A DNA stretch of 39,873 bases from positions 1 through 39,873 of the forward strand of contig JBKCPL010000041.1 in the NCBI GenBank assembly GCA_046309355.1. The letters run 5' to 3'. The DNA is from CAYSBE01 sp046309355. GTDB lineage: Bacteria; Bacteroidota; Bacteroidia; UKL13-3. Positions 25,049 to 34,123 of the stretch are shown one piece after another. How positions within the stretch are numbered: the stretch's first letter is position 1; each line of letters opens with the position of its first letter. The position numbers were made by a program, and so were the translations under genes. The notes beneath the pieces are model-generated. The model saw only the letters and a program-made list of their open reading frames with translations. It was not told the origin of the DNA and searched no databases.

Positions 25049-25741
25049 ATGACAAAAAAACTTTTACTTCTGCACGGTGCGTTGGCAACCCGACATCAGT
25101 TTGATAACCTATTGCCTGAACTGAATACTTACATACAAGCAGATGCCATCAATTTTACCGGTCACGGTGGATTACATATACCTATTCACGGCTACTCGTT
25201 TAAAGCATTTGCTCACGACATACTGAATTATGCAGATACGCATGGCATAGAACGAATTAACCTGTTCGGCTATAGTATGGGAGGTTATGCAGCGTTCTAT
25301 TTTGCCAGGCTTTTTCCCGATCGTGTCAACCGCATCATGACATTGAATGTGAAATTTAACTGGGATCCGTTAACTACTGCCCGTGAAACGGCATTGCTGG
25401 ATGCAGAGAAACTGACTACCAAAGTGCCGGGTTATGCCAATCAGCTCATGATGCAGCACGGAGTAAATGTGTGGAAACAGGTGCTGAGCAGCACAGCCGA
25501 TATGATGCAATCGCTTACCCGCGATATTTTGCTTACCGATACCGATTTTAGTCAATTGAATATTCCTGTGTTGCTGTCCGTGGGCGACCGCGATACTACT
25601 GCCAGTTTGCAGGATACGCTTCGCATATACAAGTTGCTTAAAAACGCACAACTGTGGGTTTTGCCCGGCACATCACATCCGCTTGAGCAGGCAGATGATA
25701 AAGCACTGCTGCATCAGCTGATTCGCTTCTTTACAGATTAA
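25049..25741 (+). CDS. Alpha/beta hydrolase
   Basis: This 230-residue protein has an alpha/beta hydrolase fold. The oxyanion segment is LLLHGALATRHQ, the nucleophile S76 in GYSMGGYA, the acid D182 in GDRDTT and the base H210 in GTSHPLEQ. The length is close to MenH- and BioH-like esterases, and the substrate cannot be read from sequence. It shares a likely operon with the AlkD-like gene and is convergent with the GNAT-nitrilase gene, with only 22 nt between the two stops. Confidence 0.88.
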   Translation: MTKKLLLLHGALATRHQFDNLLPELNTYIQADAINFTGHGGLHIPIHGYSFKAFAHDILNYADTHGIERINLFGYSMGGYAAFYFARLFPDRVNRIMTLNVKFNWDPLTTARETALLDAEKLTTKVPGYANQLMMQHGVNVWKQVLSSTADMMQSLTRDILLTDTDFSQLNIPVLLSVGDRDTTASLQDTLRIYKLLKNAQLWVLPGTSHPLEQADDKALLHQLIRFFTD

Positions 25742-25763
25742 CTCTTGGAACCAATCAGCAGGG

Positions 25764-27299
25764 TTATTTTTCCTGCACTTCGTACATATCAAGCCTGCGG
25801 TCTTTCCAGTTCAACACCGTTCCGGTATTACGCGCACGTTCAATGTCGGCCAGGTCAAGGTCGGCAATTACTACTGTTTCTATATTGGTACTGCACTCAC
25901 CGGCAACAGCATCGGGAGGAAAGGCAAAGTCGCTGGGAGTATAAATGCCGGATTGTGCGTAGTTGATATCCATGTTTTCAACAGATGGAATATTGCCAAT
26001 GGTACCTGCTGTAGCTACATAAATCTGATTTTCGATGGCCCTTGCCTGAGCACAGAGTTTAACACGCAAGTAACCGTGCTTTTCATCGGTTGAAAAGGGA
26101 ACGAAAATAATTTTTGCTCCTTTCTGACAGGCCACTCGTGCCATTTCCGGGAACTCAATATCGTAGCATACATTGATGGCTATTTTTCCGCAATCGGTAT
26201 TAAACACCCGAATTTCATTGCCAGGCCGCACTCCCCACCATTTCGATTCGTTGGAGGTAATGTGAATTTTGTATTGCTTGTCGAACGTGCCGTCACGCTT
26301 AAACAGGTAAGAGATATTGTACAAGTTATCGTCCTCAATTTGCAGGTGAGTGCCGGCAATGATATTGATATTGTATTCCAGCGAAAGACGTGAAAATAAC
26401 TGCAGGTAATCTTCGGTGTACTTGTCCAGTTTACGAATACTGTCTTCAGGGCTCATGCCTTTGTAATCGTGCAGCGACAACAGTTGTGTTGTAAACAACT
26501 CGGGAAAGAGAACGAAATCTGATTTGTAGTTTGAAGCCACATCGGTGAAGTATTCGCACTGCTGTGCAAACTCTTCAAAGTTGCGCACTTTACGAAGTTC
26601 ATACTGAATGCAGCACACCCTTACCTTTTTCATGATTACACTACGTTCGCGGCTGGTTTCCGGAACATAATCGAGGTTTATCCACTCCAGCAGAGTTGCA
26701 TATCCTTCGCTGTCGTGGTCATCGGGCAGGTAATCTTTGATGATGCGCTGTATGGTAAATCCCTGCGAGAGCTGAAAGGTAAGCACAGGGTCTTTAATCT
26801 TCTTTTCTATCACCCGTTTTACATAGGCACGTATACCGAACTTGTGCGAATACTTATGATAATTGGGCAATCGGCCACCGATAAGAATGCGCGACAGGTT
26901 TTTATCCACACATAAATTACGCCTCATTTCGTACAACCTTCGACCGATTTTCAAACCCTGATAATCGGGGTGTACCATCACTTCAATACCGTACAGCGTA
27001 TCGCCATCTTCGTCATGATTAGTAATGTAACCGTTGTCGCAAATTTCTTTCCACGTGTGGTCATCGTCATAGTCGTCCCAGTTAATGATGAGGCTGGTAG
27101 CCGAACCTACAATTTTACCTTCGTACTCAATCACCTGCATGCCTTCGCGGAATGTGCGGTATTGACTATCGAGCATTTCATAGCTCCAGGGGTCGTTATC
27201 GGGGAAACATATTTTTGACAACTCAATGATTTCATCAAAATCATGGCGTTCGGCTATACGTTCAATTAATTTGGGTTTTCGTGACGAGCGGGTTTTCAT
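25764..27299 (-). CDS. Bifunctional GNAT acetyltransferase-nitrilase superfamily hydrolase
   Basis: This 511-residue fusion starts at the ATG at 27299, 20 nt after a perfect -7 box. Residues 1 to about 215 are a GNAT domain with YGIEVMVHPDYQGLKIGRRL, which includes the acetyl-CoA loop. Residues 223-511 are a carbon-nitrogen hydrolase with the triad E267 (LFPELF), K344 (YKIHITSNE) and C378 (INVCYDIEFPE). The same fusion occurs in many bacteria; it likely hydrolyses an amide and acetylates a related amine, but the substrate is not known. A start at 27383 would put the promoter box inside the gene. Confidence 0.92.
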   Translation of the reverse strand: MKTRSSRKPKLIERIAERHDFDEIIELSKICFPDNDPWSYEMLDSQYRTFREGMQVIEYEGKIVGSATSLIINWDDYDDDHTWKEICDNGYITNHDEDGDTLYGIEVMVHPDYQGLKIGRRLYEMRRNLCVDKNLSRILIGGRLPNYHKYSHKFGIRAYVKRVIEKKIKDPVLTFQLSQGFTIQRIIKDYLPDDHDSEGYATLLEWINLDYVPETSRERSVIMKKVRVCCIQYELRKVRNFEEFAQQCEYFTDVASNYKSDFVLFPELFTTQLLSLHDYKGMSPEDSIRKLDKYTEDYLQLFSRLSLEYNINIIAGTHLQIEDDNLYNISYLFKRDGTFDKQYKIHITSNESKWWGVRPGNEIRVFNTDCGKIAINVCYDIEFPEMARVACQKGAKIIFVPFSTDEKHGYLRVKLCAQARAIENQIYVATAGTIGNIPSVENMDINYAQSGIYTPSDFAFPPDAVAGECSTNIETVVIADLDLADIERARNTGTVLNWKDRRLDMYEVQEK

Positions 27300-27319
27300 G
27301 CAATCGTGAATAAGATGCA

Positions 27320-27327
27320 CAAAGGTA
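27320..27327 (-). promoter_or_regulatory. -7 promoter box of the GNAT-nitrilase gene
   Basis: The minus strand reads TACCTTTG followed by TGC, a perfect TAnnTTTG box ending 20 nt before the ATG at 27299. It fixes that start over one 84 nt further upstream. Confidence 0.5.
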
Positions 27328-27391
27328 AACAATTGGAACAACTCTAATTTTTTAGCGGCATTCACTACCTTGCGCCCAAACATTAACCTTC

Positions 27392-28204
27392 ATGGAGCTA
27401 AAAAATACAATTGAACAAGCCTGGGAAAACAAGGAGCTGCTGAAAACAGACGAAACCAGGCATGCCATACGCGAGGTCATAGCTATGCTCGATAAGGGAT
27501 TGCTACGTGTAGCCGAACCCATAGGAAATGGCTGGCAGGTGAATGAGTGGGTGAAGAAAGCGGTTATCCTGTATTTCCCCATACAGCAAATGAAGACACT
27601 TCATGCAGGTCCGCTTGAGTTTTATGATAAAATGGAGCTTAAGCAAAATTACGGTGAGTTGGGTGTACGCGTTGTTCCGCATGCAGTGGCCCGTTACGGA
27701 GCATTTTTGCAGAAAGGTGTAATACTTATGCCATCGTATGTAAATATTGGAGCTTATGTAGATGAAGGAACGATGGTAGATACGTGGGCAACAGTAGGAA
27801 GCTGTGCGCAAATTGGGAAGCACGTTCATTTGAGTGGTGGTGTGGGCATTGGCGGAGTGCTTGAGCCTGTGCAGGCTTCACCTGTAATTGTGGAAGACAA
27901 TTGTTTTATTGGCTCACGCTGCATCGTAGTGGAAGGCGTGCGTGTAGGGCGAGAGGCAGTGCTGGGTGCAGGTGTTACGCTTACCATGAGCACAAAAATA
28001 ATTGATGTTACAGGCAGCCAGCCTGTAGAGCATGTAGGCTATGTACCGGAGCGTTCGGTGGTTATACCCGGTAGTTACACCAAAACGTTTGCAGCCGGAA
28101 CGTATCAGGTTCCCTGCGCACTTATCATAGGTACACGTAAAGAATCAACAGATAAAAAAACATCGCTGAATGATGCATTGCGCGATCACAGCGTGGCGGT
28201 ATAA
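27392..28204 (+). CDS. dapD: 2,3,4,5-tetrahydropyridine-2,6-dicarboxylate N-succinyltransferase
   Basis: This 270-residue protein of the left-handed beta-helix acyltransferase type has VVPHAVARYGAFLQKGVILMPS, NIGAYVDEGTMVDTWATVGSCAQIG and GGVGIGGVLEPVQA, which are DapD signatures. It transfers succinyl from succinyl-CoA to tetrahydrodipicolinate on the route to meso-diaminopimelate and lysine. The gene is divergent from the GNAT-nitrilase gene (92 bp) and 12 nt upstream of the glycosyltransferase. A weak -7-like TACCTTG lies 20 nt before the ATG. Confidence 0.96.
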   Translation: MELKNTIEQAWENKELLKTDETRHAIREVIAMLDKGLLRVAEPIGNGWQVNEWVKKAVILYFPIQQMKTLHAGPLEFYDKMELKQNYGELGVRVVPHAVARYGAFLQKGVILMPSYVNIGAYVDEGTMVDTWATVGSCAQIGKHVHLSGGVGIGGVLEPVQASPVIVEDNCFIGSRCIVVEGVRVGREAVLGAGVTLTMSTKIIDVTGSQPVEHVGYVPERSVVIPGSYTKTFAAGTYQVPCALIIGTRKESTDKKTSLNDALRDHSVAV

Positions 28205-28216
28205 ATAGTAGCAGGA

Positions 28217-29338
28217 ATGAAAATCGGGTATGACGCCAAACGTGCATTCAACAACGGCAGCGGCTTAGGCAACTATGCACGCTGGCTTATTCGTTCAGTT
28301 GCTGCTGCGTACCCGCAACACGAGTTTTTTTTGTTTACTCCAACCATTCGTGAAGAATACCGCTCGTGTTTCAGTGATTTGAAAAACGTGCAGGTAATTT
28401 CACCAACAACTGCATGGGGTAAAACCTTTCACAGCCTGTGGCGCACTTACGCTATAGCACGTATGTGTACACGCTTAAATCTGGATGTTTACCATGGATT
28501 AAGCAATGAATTGCCGGCCGGCATTCACCGTTTTTTGGGCAAAAAAATGGTAACCCTGCACGATGTGATTTTTATGCGTTATCCCGGTTTTTATCCGATT
28601 ACCGACCGTTTCTTTTACCGCAATAAGACTTCGTATGCCTTACATGAAGCCGATTCCGTAATCGCCATCAGCCGCGCTACCCAATCGGATATTATGCACT
28701 ACTTCGGAGCCGATGAACATAAAATAACCGTGATAGGCATGGATTGCCATGCATCTTTCAGAACAGAACCTGAAGCGGAGAATATAGCACGTGTGCTGAG
28801 CAAATATGAACTACATACGCCATACCTACTCAATGTAGGTACACCCGAACCGCGCAAAAATCAATTGATGCTGGTGCGGTTGCTTAAGTCATTGAAAAAT
28901 CCAGCTGTAAAGCTAGTTCTTATTGGCAAACGTACAGCGTATGCAGATGAATTGATGAGGCTAGCGCACGAATTGCATCTTACTGACAGAGTACGCATGC
29001 TCCACGGTGTGCCTACTGCCGACCTGCCTGCTATTTACCGCAAGGCTTCGCTTTTTGTTTATCCATCGGGCTACGAAGGTTTTGGCATTCCATTGCTCGA
29101 ATCGATGTGTAGCCATGTACCGGTTGTAACCTCAGCGGTTTCCAGTTTGCCCGAGGTGGTAGGACCGGCTGCAGTGCTTGTTCAGCCCAACGATGATGCA
29201 GCTATGAAACAAGCAATTGATCGTGTATTGGAAGATGAACCGCTTCGCTTGAAACTCATACAGGAAGGGCAAAAACAGTCGCAGCTTTTTTCTACAGAGG
29301 TATTAATTCCTCAGCTCATGAAGTTATATACATCGTAA
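28217..29338 (+). CDS. Glycosyltransferase family 4 (GT-B fold)
   Basis: This 373-residue glycosyltransferase has an N-terminal acceptor domain beginning YDAKRAFNNGSGLGNYARWL. The donor domain contains LLNVGTPEPRKNQ, LVLIGKRT and the family-4 motif YPSGYEGFGIPLLESM with the catalytic E-x7-E. It likely uses a nucleotide-sugar to build a cell-surface glycan. The acceptor is unknown. There is no signal peptide, so it acts at the cytoplasmic side. Confidence 0.9.
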   Translation: MKIGYDAKRAFNNGSGLGNYARWLIRSVAAAYPQHEFFLFTPTIREEYRSCFSDLKNVQVISPTTAWGKTFHSLWRTYAIARMCTRLNLDVYHGLSNELPAGIHRFLGKKMVTLHDVIFMRYPGFYPITDRFFYRNKTSYALHEADSVIAISRATQSDIMHYFGADEHKITVIGMDCHASFRTEPEAENIARVLSKYELHTPYLLNVGTPEPRKNQLMLVRLLKSLKNPAVKLVLIGKRTAYADELMRLAHELHLTDRVRMLHGVPTADLPAIYRKASLFVYPSGYEGFGIPLLESMCSHVPVVTSAVSSLPEVVGPAAVLVQPNDDAAMKQAIDRVLEDEPLRLKLIQEGQKQSQLFSTEVLIPQLMKLYTS

Positions 29339-29407
29339 TAAGGTTTATTGTGGAAATAAAGGGTGTGCTGTGTGCTGTCTTTAGTGCTATTTTCGTGCAT
29401 CAAGCAA

Positions 29408-30283
29408 ATGCCCATGGAAGATAAACCACGCATAAAAAAACGCAGAAAAATATCCTACCTGCCATCCATTGTCAGTATAGCTCTTGTACTGTTTATGCTG
29501 GGACTATTCGGCATACTCCTAATCAATGGCAATAAGCTTAGTATTCAACTGAAGGAGAACTTTCAGATAACTGTTTTTTTCAGAGCCGATAGCAAAGAAG
29601 AAGATCAGAACCGCGTGTTCAAACTATTGTCGCAATCGGCTTATACAAAATCAGCCCGATTCGTAAACAGTCAAGAAGCTGCACAGGTATTCTCACGCGA
29701 GATTGGTCAGGACTTTGTTCAGTTTTTAGGATTTAATCCATTACTGCCTTCTGTGGAGTTGCATGTAAAGTCAGACTTTGCCAACGCAGATGCCATAGCA
29801 AGCATTGAACGTGAAATTAAGCGATTCAGCGAAGTACAGGAAATTGTATATCAGCGGTTGTTGATCGATGAAATAAATAAAAATATACGGCTGTTATCAT
29901 TTACCCTCATCGGGTTGAGCTTGATTTTTTTAGTAATCACCATTACGCTCATAAACAATACAATCAGGCTTAATTTATATGCGCAGCGGTTTATTATAAA
30001 AAGTATGCAAATGGTGGGAGCTACACACGCGTTTATCATTCGTCCGTTTATGTTGCGTTCGTTACTTCACGGGTTGTATGGTGGAGTTATAGCCTGCACC
30101 TTGTTGCTTTCTGTTTTGTATTCCATACCGCGCTGGCTCGATGGCATTGACAAGCTGTACGATGCCACACAATTTTTTTTATTATTCGGAGTTATTATAC
30201 TTGCAGGTGTGGTCATCACCGTTGTCAGCAGCCTGATTTCAACCAATCACTACCTGCGTATGAAAATAGATGACCTGTATTAA
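29408..30283 (+). CDS. ftsX: Cell-division permease-like protein FtsX
   Basis: This 291-residue protein is taken from the ATG at 29408 (MPMEDKPRIKKRRK), 12 nt after a TATTTTCG box; the next Met at 29414 is also possible. It has one N-terminal helix, a periplasmic domain of about 110 residues (QITVFFRADSKEEDQNRV, FVQFLGFNPLLPSVELHVK) and three C-terminal helices with the FtsX pattern LINNTIRLNLYAQRFIIKSMQMVGAT. FtsX with the ATPase FtsE controls peptidoglycan hydrolases at division; ftsE is not beside it, as usual in this phylum. The order ftsX-DUF3098-uppP-truB is conserved in Bacteroidota. Confidence 0.9.
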   Translation: MPMEDKPRIKKRRKISYLPSIVSIALVLFMLGLFGILLINGNKLSIQLKENFQITVFFRADSKEEDQNRVFKLLSQSAYTKSARFVNSQEAAQVFSREIGQDFVQFLGFNPLLPSVELHVKSDFANADAIASIEREIKRFSEVQEIVYQRLLIDEINKNIRLLSFTLIGLSLIFLVITITLINNTIRLNLYAQRFIIKSMQMVGATHAFIIRPFMLRSLLHGLYGGVIACTLLLSVLYSIPRWLDGIDKLYDATQFFLLFGVIILAGVVITVVSSLISTNHYLRMKIDDLY

Positions 30284-30304
30284 CAACCTTTAAATAACAC
30301 AATC

Positions 30305-30556
30305 ATGGCAGATAAAAAAATTTCTCTCAAAAAAACAGATAAGCCTGTGCAGGCCTCTGAATCAGCATTTCTGTTTTCACGTATAAATTATCTACTCATG
30401 CTGGTAGGTGTAGTGGTTATCAGCATTGGATTTATGCTCATGTCGGGTACAGAAGACATATTTAACACCACCAAACTTACAGTAGCTCCTATTGTGGTGG
30501 TTGTCGGTTTTGTGATCGAGGTATTTGCCATAATGTATAAACCCAAGGCCGAATAA
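30305..30556 (+). CDS. DUF3098 small membrane protein
   Basis: This 83-residue protein has two transmembrane helices and the DUF3098 pattern FLFSRINYLLMLVGVVVISIGF, LMSGTED, then a second helix ending MYKPK. The N-terminal 20 residues are basic and soluble. The function is unknown. It sits between ftsX (21 nt) and uppP (5 nt), as in many Bacteroidota, so a cell-envelope role is likely. Confidence 0.9.
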   Translation: MADKKISLKKTDKPVQASESAFLFSRINYLLMLVGVVVISIGFMLMSGTEDIFNTTKLTVAPIVVVVGFVIEVFAIMYKPKAE

Positions 30557-30561
30557 GCACC

Positions 30562-31356
30562 ATGAGTTTGCTGCAGGCTATTCTTGTAGCCATTATTGAA
30601 GGGCTTACCGAGTTTTTGCCCGTATCATCTACCGGCCACATGATATTGGCTACCTACATCATGCACATTCATAATCTTGAATTTGTAAAAACATTTGAAA
30701 TTGTGATACAATTGGGGGCCATACTGGCTGTAGTGTACTTGTATTACAAACGCTTTTTGGTCGGGTTATCCATTTATTTGAAACTGGGCGTAGCTTTTTT
30801 ACCAACGGGTGTAATCGGTTTTTTGGCCTACAAATCCATTAAAGCGTATTTGTTTAATCCCGTTACGGTAAGCGTATCGCTTATTATCGGTGGCGTGCTG
30901 TTAATCGTACTCGACAAATGGTCGGAAAAAAAGAAAAGTGCGTATGCTGATATAGCGGATATACGTTTTGTGGATGCCCTTAAAATTGGTTTTATCCAAT
31001 GCGTGTCTATGATACCCGGAGTGTCGCGTGCAGCGGCTACCATATTTGGAGGCATATTATCCGGTTTCAATCGGGTGCAGGCAGCCGAGTTTTCATTTCT
31101 ACTGGCTATACCTACCATGTTTGCTGCCTCCGGCCTCGACCTGCTGGAGTCTTACAAAACCATACAGGCCGAACAAATCAATTTACTGCTAGTAGGCGGT
31201 GCGGTAGCATTTATCGTTGCGTTGCTTGCAGTTAAAGCATTTGTTAGTTTCTTAACCCGCTATGGTTTCCGGCATTTCGGTTATTACCGCATTATTCTGG
31301 GATGCGTGTTTCTTGTTTATGCCTACTACAGCGGAATGCAGCTTACCGTTGATTAA
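30562..31356 (+). CDS. uppP: Undecaprenyl-diphosphate phosphatase UppP (BacA)
   Basis: This 264-residue protein has about eight membrane helices. The catalytic E-x-x-x-E motif is at E13 and E17 in IEGLTEFLPVSSTGH, with H26 in the same segment; R156 lies in MIPGVSRAAATIFGG. It dephosphorylates undecaprenyl diphosphate to recycle the lipid carrier for peptidoglycan and surface glycans. It lies 5 nt after DUF3098 and 6 nt before truB. Confidence 0.96.
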   Translation: MSLLQAILVAIIEGLTEFLPVSSTGHMILATYIMHIHNLEFVKTFEIVIQLGAILAVVYLYYKRFLVGLSIYLKLGVAFLPTGVIGFLAYKSIKAYLFNPVTVSVSLIIGGVLLIVLDKWSEKKKSAYADIADIRFVDALKIGFIQCVSMIPGVSRAAATIFGGILSGFNRVQAAEFSFLLAIPTMFAASGLDLLESYKTIQAEQINLLLVGGAVAFIVALLAVKAFVSFLTRYGFRHFGYYRIILGCVFLVYAYYSGMQLTVD

Positions 31357-31362
31357 TGCTGC

Positions 31363-32085
31363 ATGAAACCCGATTTTACCAACGGTGCTATTTTGCTTAT
31401 TGATAAACCTATAGGCTGGACATCATTCGATGTGGTGAACAAATTGAGGTATGCACTGCTTAAGCATGTTCATCTTCAGCAAAAAAACGAGCCGGGAGTA
31501 AAACGGAAAATTAAAGTGGGACATGCCGGCACACTCGATCCGCTGGCTACCGGTTTGCTGATAGTGTGCGTGGGAAAGGAAACCAAAAACGTAGATACCT
31601 ACATGGCCACCGAAAAAGAATATACCGGCACGTTCTATCTGGGAGCCACTACACCCTCTTACGACCGCGAAACAGAAGTTGATGCAGAGTATGATTGTTC
31701 AGCAATTACAGCCGAACGTATTGCATCGGCAGCAGCGCAGTTTATAGGTGTGCAGCAACAAATACCACCGGTATTTTCAGCCATTAAGCAAGATGGGAAA
31801 CGATTGTATCAATCAGCACGTGATGGAAAACACGTAGAGCCCAATCCGCGCACCATAGAAATTCTCGAGTTTGAAATAACCGGTATTCAAATGCCACTTG
31901 TGCACTTTCGTGTAGTGTGCAGTAAAGGCACATACATTCGGTCATTGGCACACGATTTCGGTAAGGCTTTGGGTGCAGGGGCCTATTTGTACGAACTCAG
32001 GCGTACACGTTCAGGTAATTTTCAGGTGAGCGATGCCATAGGCGTGGAGCAGTGTGTTGCCAGGATACAAGAAGCTGAATCGTAA
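31363..32085 (+). CDS. truB: tRNA pseudouridine(55) synthase
   Basis: This 240-residue protein has the TruB motif GHAGTLDPLATGLLIV with catalytic D59, followed by KEYTGTFYLGATT, IPPVFSAIKQDGKRLY and CSKGTYIRSLAHDFG. It makes pseudouridine 55 in the T-arm of tRNAs. It belongs to the ftsX-DUF3098-uppP-truB block. Confidence 0.97.
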   Translation: MKPDFTNGAILLIDKPIGWTSFDVVNKLRYALLKHVHLQQKNEPGVKRKIKVGHAGTLDPLATGLLIVCVGKETKNVDTYMATEKEYTGTFYLGATTPSYDRETEVDAEYDCSAITAERIASAAAQFIGVQQQIPPVFSAIKQDGKRLYQSARDGKHVEPNPRTIEILEFEITGIQMPLVHFRVVCSKGTYIRSLAHDFGKALGAGAYLYELRRTRSGNFQVSDAIGVEQCVARIQEAES

Positions 32086-32177
32086 ACGATACGTGTTAAT
32101 CACCAGCGAGTGTGCGCAACCCTGTGCTGTAGCATTCCGTTAAAATCATTTATTTTGCCACCACTTAGTTTTTGTTC

Positions 32178-33113
32178 ATGAAAATATACCGAAGTTTAGA
32201 TGAACTTCCTGTAATACCCAATGCTATTGTTACACAAGGTACATTCGATGGTGTGCATGTGGCTCATCGCACCATACTTAACCGATTAAAACAACTGGCC
32301 GGTCAATACGGTGGCGAAACGGTGGTGATGACATTTGATCCGCATCCGCGCACTGTACTTTTCCCCGATGATCATGGATTGAAGCTGTTGCACACACTCG
32401 ATGAAAAAATAGAAGCCCTTCGCAACGAAGGCATACAGCATCTGCTCATTTTGCCCTTTACACGTGAGTTTTCACGGTTATCCTCCATGCAGTTTATTCG
32501 CGATATCATCGTAAATAAAATAGGAACTAAAATTTTGGTGATTGGCTACAACCATCGTTTTGGTAAAAACCGCGAGGGCTCATTTGAACATTTGAAACAA
32601 TATGCACATACCTACGGATTTGAAGTAGAAGAAATTCCCGAACAGGATATTGATCACGTATCGGTCAGTTCTACACGCATTCGCAAAGCACTTGAAGCAG
32701 GCGATGTTGCCACAGCTGCCAGGTATCTGGGAAGGCCATATGCCATTCACGGAACAATTATTCATGGAAAAAAACTGGGACGAACAATTGGTTTTCCTAC
32801 GGCCAATATTGAAATCTCGGATGAGCTGAAACTAATACCCGCTAACGGGGTTTATGCCGTTCAAATACTTATCAACAACCGCTTATACAAGGGTATGCTC
32901 AATAGCGGTTATCGTCCGACAGTTGATGGAATGACGTATTCTATTGAAGTTCACATTTTTGATTTTAACGAAGATATATACGACCAGATAGTGGAAGTAA
33001 GGTATGTGGATAAACTGCGAGAAGAGCAAATGTTTAGATCGGTAGATGCACTGCAAAATCAACTGCAAAAAGATAAATTGCATGCATTGCTTAAACTTCA
33101 ACGAACCTCTTAA
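32178..33113 (+). CDS. ribF: Bifunctional riboflavin kinase/FAD synthetase
   Basis: This 311-residue protein starts at the ATG at 32178; a TTG two codons upstream is less likely. The N-terminal nucleotidyltransferase has GTFDGVHVAHR, TFDPHPRTVLFP, GYNHRFGKNREG and VSSTRIRKAL. The C-terminal riboflavin kinase has GRTIGFPTANIEI and PANGVYAV. It makes FMN and FAD from riboflavin. A TATTTTG -7-like box ends 21 nt before the start, so it may have its own promoter in the 92-bp gap after truB. Confidence 0.97.
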   Translation: MKIYRSLDELPVIPNAIVTQGTFDGVHVAHRTILNRLKQLAGQYGGETVVMTFDPHPRTVLFPDDHGLKLLHTLDEKIEALRNEGIQHLLILPFTREFSRLSSMQFIRDIIVNKIGTKILVIGYNHRFGKNREGSFEHLKQYAHTYGFEVEEIPEQDIDHVSVSSTRIRKALEAGDVATAARYLGRPYAIHGTIIHGKKLGRTIGFPTANIEISDELKLIPANGVYAVQILINNRLYKGMLNSGYRPTVDGMTYSIEVHIFDFNEDIYDQIVEVRYVDKLREEQMFRSVDALQNQLQKDKLHALLKLQRTS

Positions 33114-33121
33114 ACGGCTTC

Positions 33122-34090
33122 ATGTACTTACGCTATTTACTCTTACTGGCATTTGCCTTTTGTGTTTCGCTGGCACAGGTACAGGCGCAGGTTACTGACG
33201 AAGAAGAAGACGAAATAGAAGAATACGAATCCGATTCGTTGTATATAGAAACAGAAGGTGTGTTTGACGAAACATTTACCGGCTACCGCGATATTTATTA
33301 CTGGGATGTTTTACGCGACCCCCGGTTTACATTCGATACCATGATGATACCGGCACAAGGTGTATACCCTGCAGGCTGGGATACGGTTACCATCAATCCG
33401 TATAAAGTTTCGTTTACGGAAATGAACGATACCGTTTTGCTAGCATTGCGCGACAGTATGGACTGTCGATTTCATCCCCCTGCCATTGGCGATATTTCAT
33501 CCGACTTCGGATTTCGAAGATGGGGCAGAAGAGCAAAATTTCATTACGGAGTGGATATACGCATGGATGTGGGCGATCCGGTATATGCCATGTTTGATGG
33601 AGTAGTTCGTGTGGCTAAGCGCAGTGCCGATTACGGATATGTGGTGCTCATTCGACATTACAACGGACTCGAAACGCTGTATGCACATTTCAATCAATTG
33701 CTTACCTATCCGGGAAAACCTGTAAAGAGTGGCGATATCATTGGTTTGGCTGGTAGCACCGGACGCTCTACAGGGCCTCACTTGCATTTTGAAGTACGTT
33801 ATCAGGGCGAAAAACTTGACCCGAATAAAATTATTCATTTCCCCTCCGGTTCAATCATGGGCGATACGTTGCAAATTGATAAAAGCTGTTTCAGTCACCT
33901 GTACGAAATTCAATCTCAAAAACTCAAAGCAGCCAAACGGGGAAAATCAAGATACCATACCGTACGCAAGGGCGATACACTTTCTAAAATCGCGTACCGC
34001 TACGGCATAAGTGTTAGTCACCTTACGCGAATCAACGGTATGAGTAAAAAAACACCTTTGCGCCCCGGAAAACGTATCCGCGTCAGGTAA
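33122..34090 (+). CDS. M23-family (LytM) peptidase with C-terminal LysM domain
   Basis: This 322-residue exported protein has a signal peptide ending VQAQ, a very acidic segment (DEEEDEIEEYESD), and a LytM domain with zinc ligands H141 and D145 (HYGVD) and H220 and H222 (HLHFE), all present, so it is probably active. A LysM peptidoglycan-binding domain occupies about residues 279-322 (HTVRKGDTLSKIAYRYGIS). It would cut peptide cross-bridges in the wall. It lies 8 nt after ribF; its closeness to ftsX is suggestive because FtsEX controls LytM factors in other bacteria, but that link is inference. Confidence 0.93.
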   Translation: MYLRYLLLLAFAFCVSLAQVQAQVTDEEEDEIEEYESDSLYIETEGVFDETFTGYRDIYYWDVLRDPRFTFDTMMIPAQGVYPAGWDTVTINPYKVSFTEMNDTVLLALRDSMDCRFHPPAIGDISSDFGFRRWGRRAKFHYGVDIRMDVGDPVYAMFDGVVRVAKRSADYGYVVLIRHYNGLETLYAHFNQLLTYPGKPVKSGDIIGLAGSTGRSTGPHLHFEVRYQGEKLDPNKIIHFPSGSIMGDTLQIDKSCFSHLYEIQSQKLKAAKRGKSRYHTVRKGDTLSKIAYRYGISVSHLTRINGMSKKTPLRPGKRIRVR

Positions 34091-34123
34091 AAACTGTATA
34101 CTTGCTTACTAAGCCATAACAAT

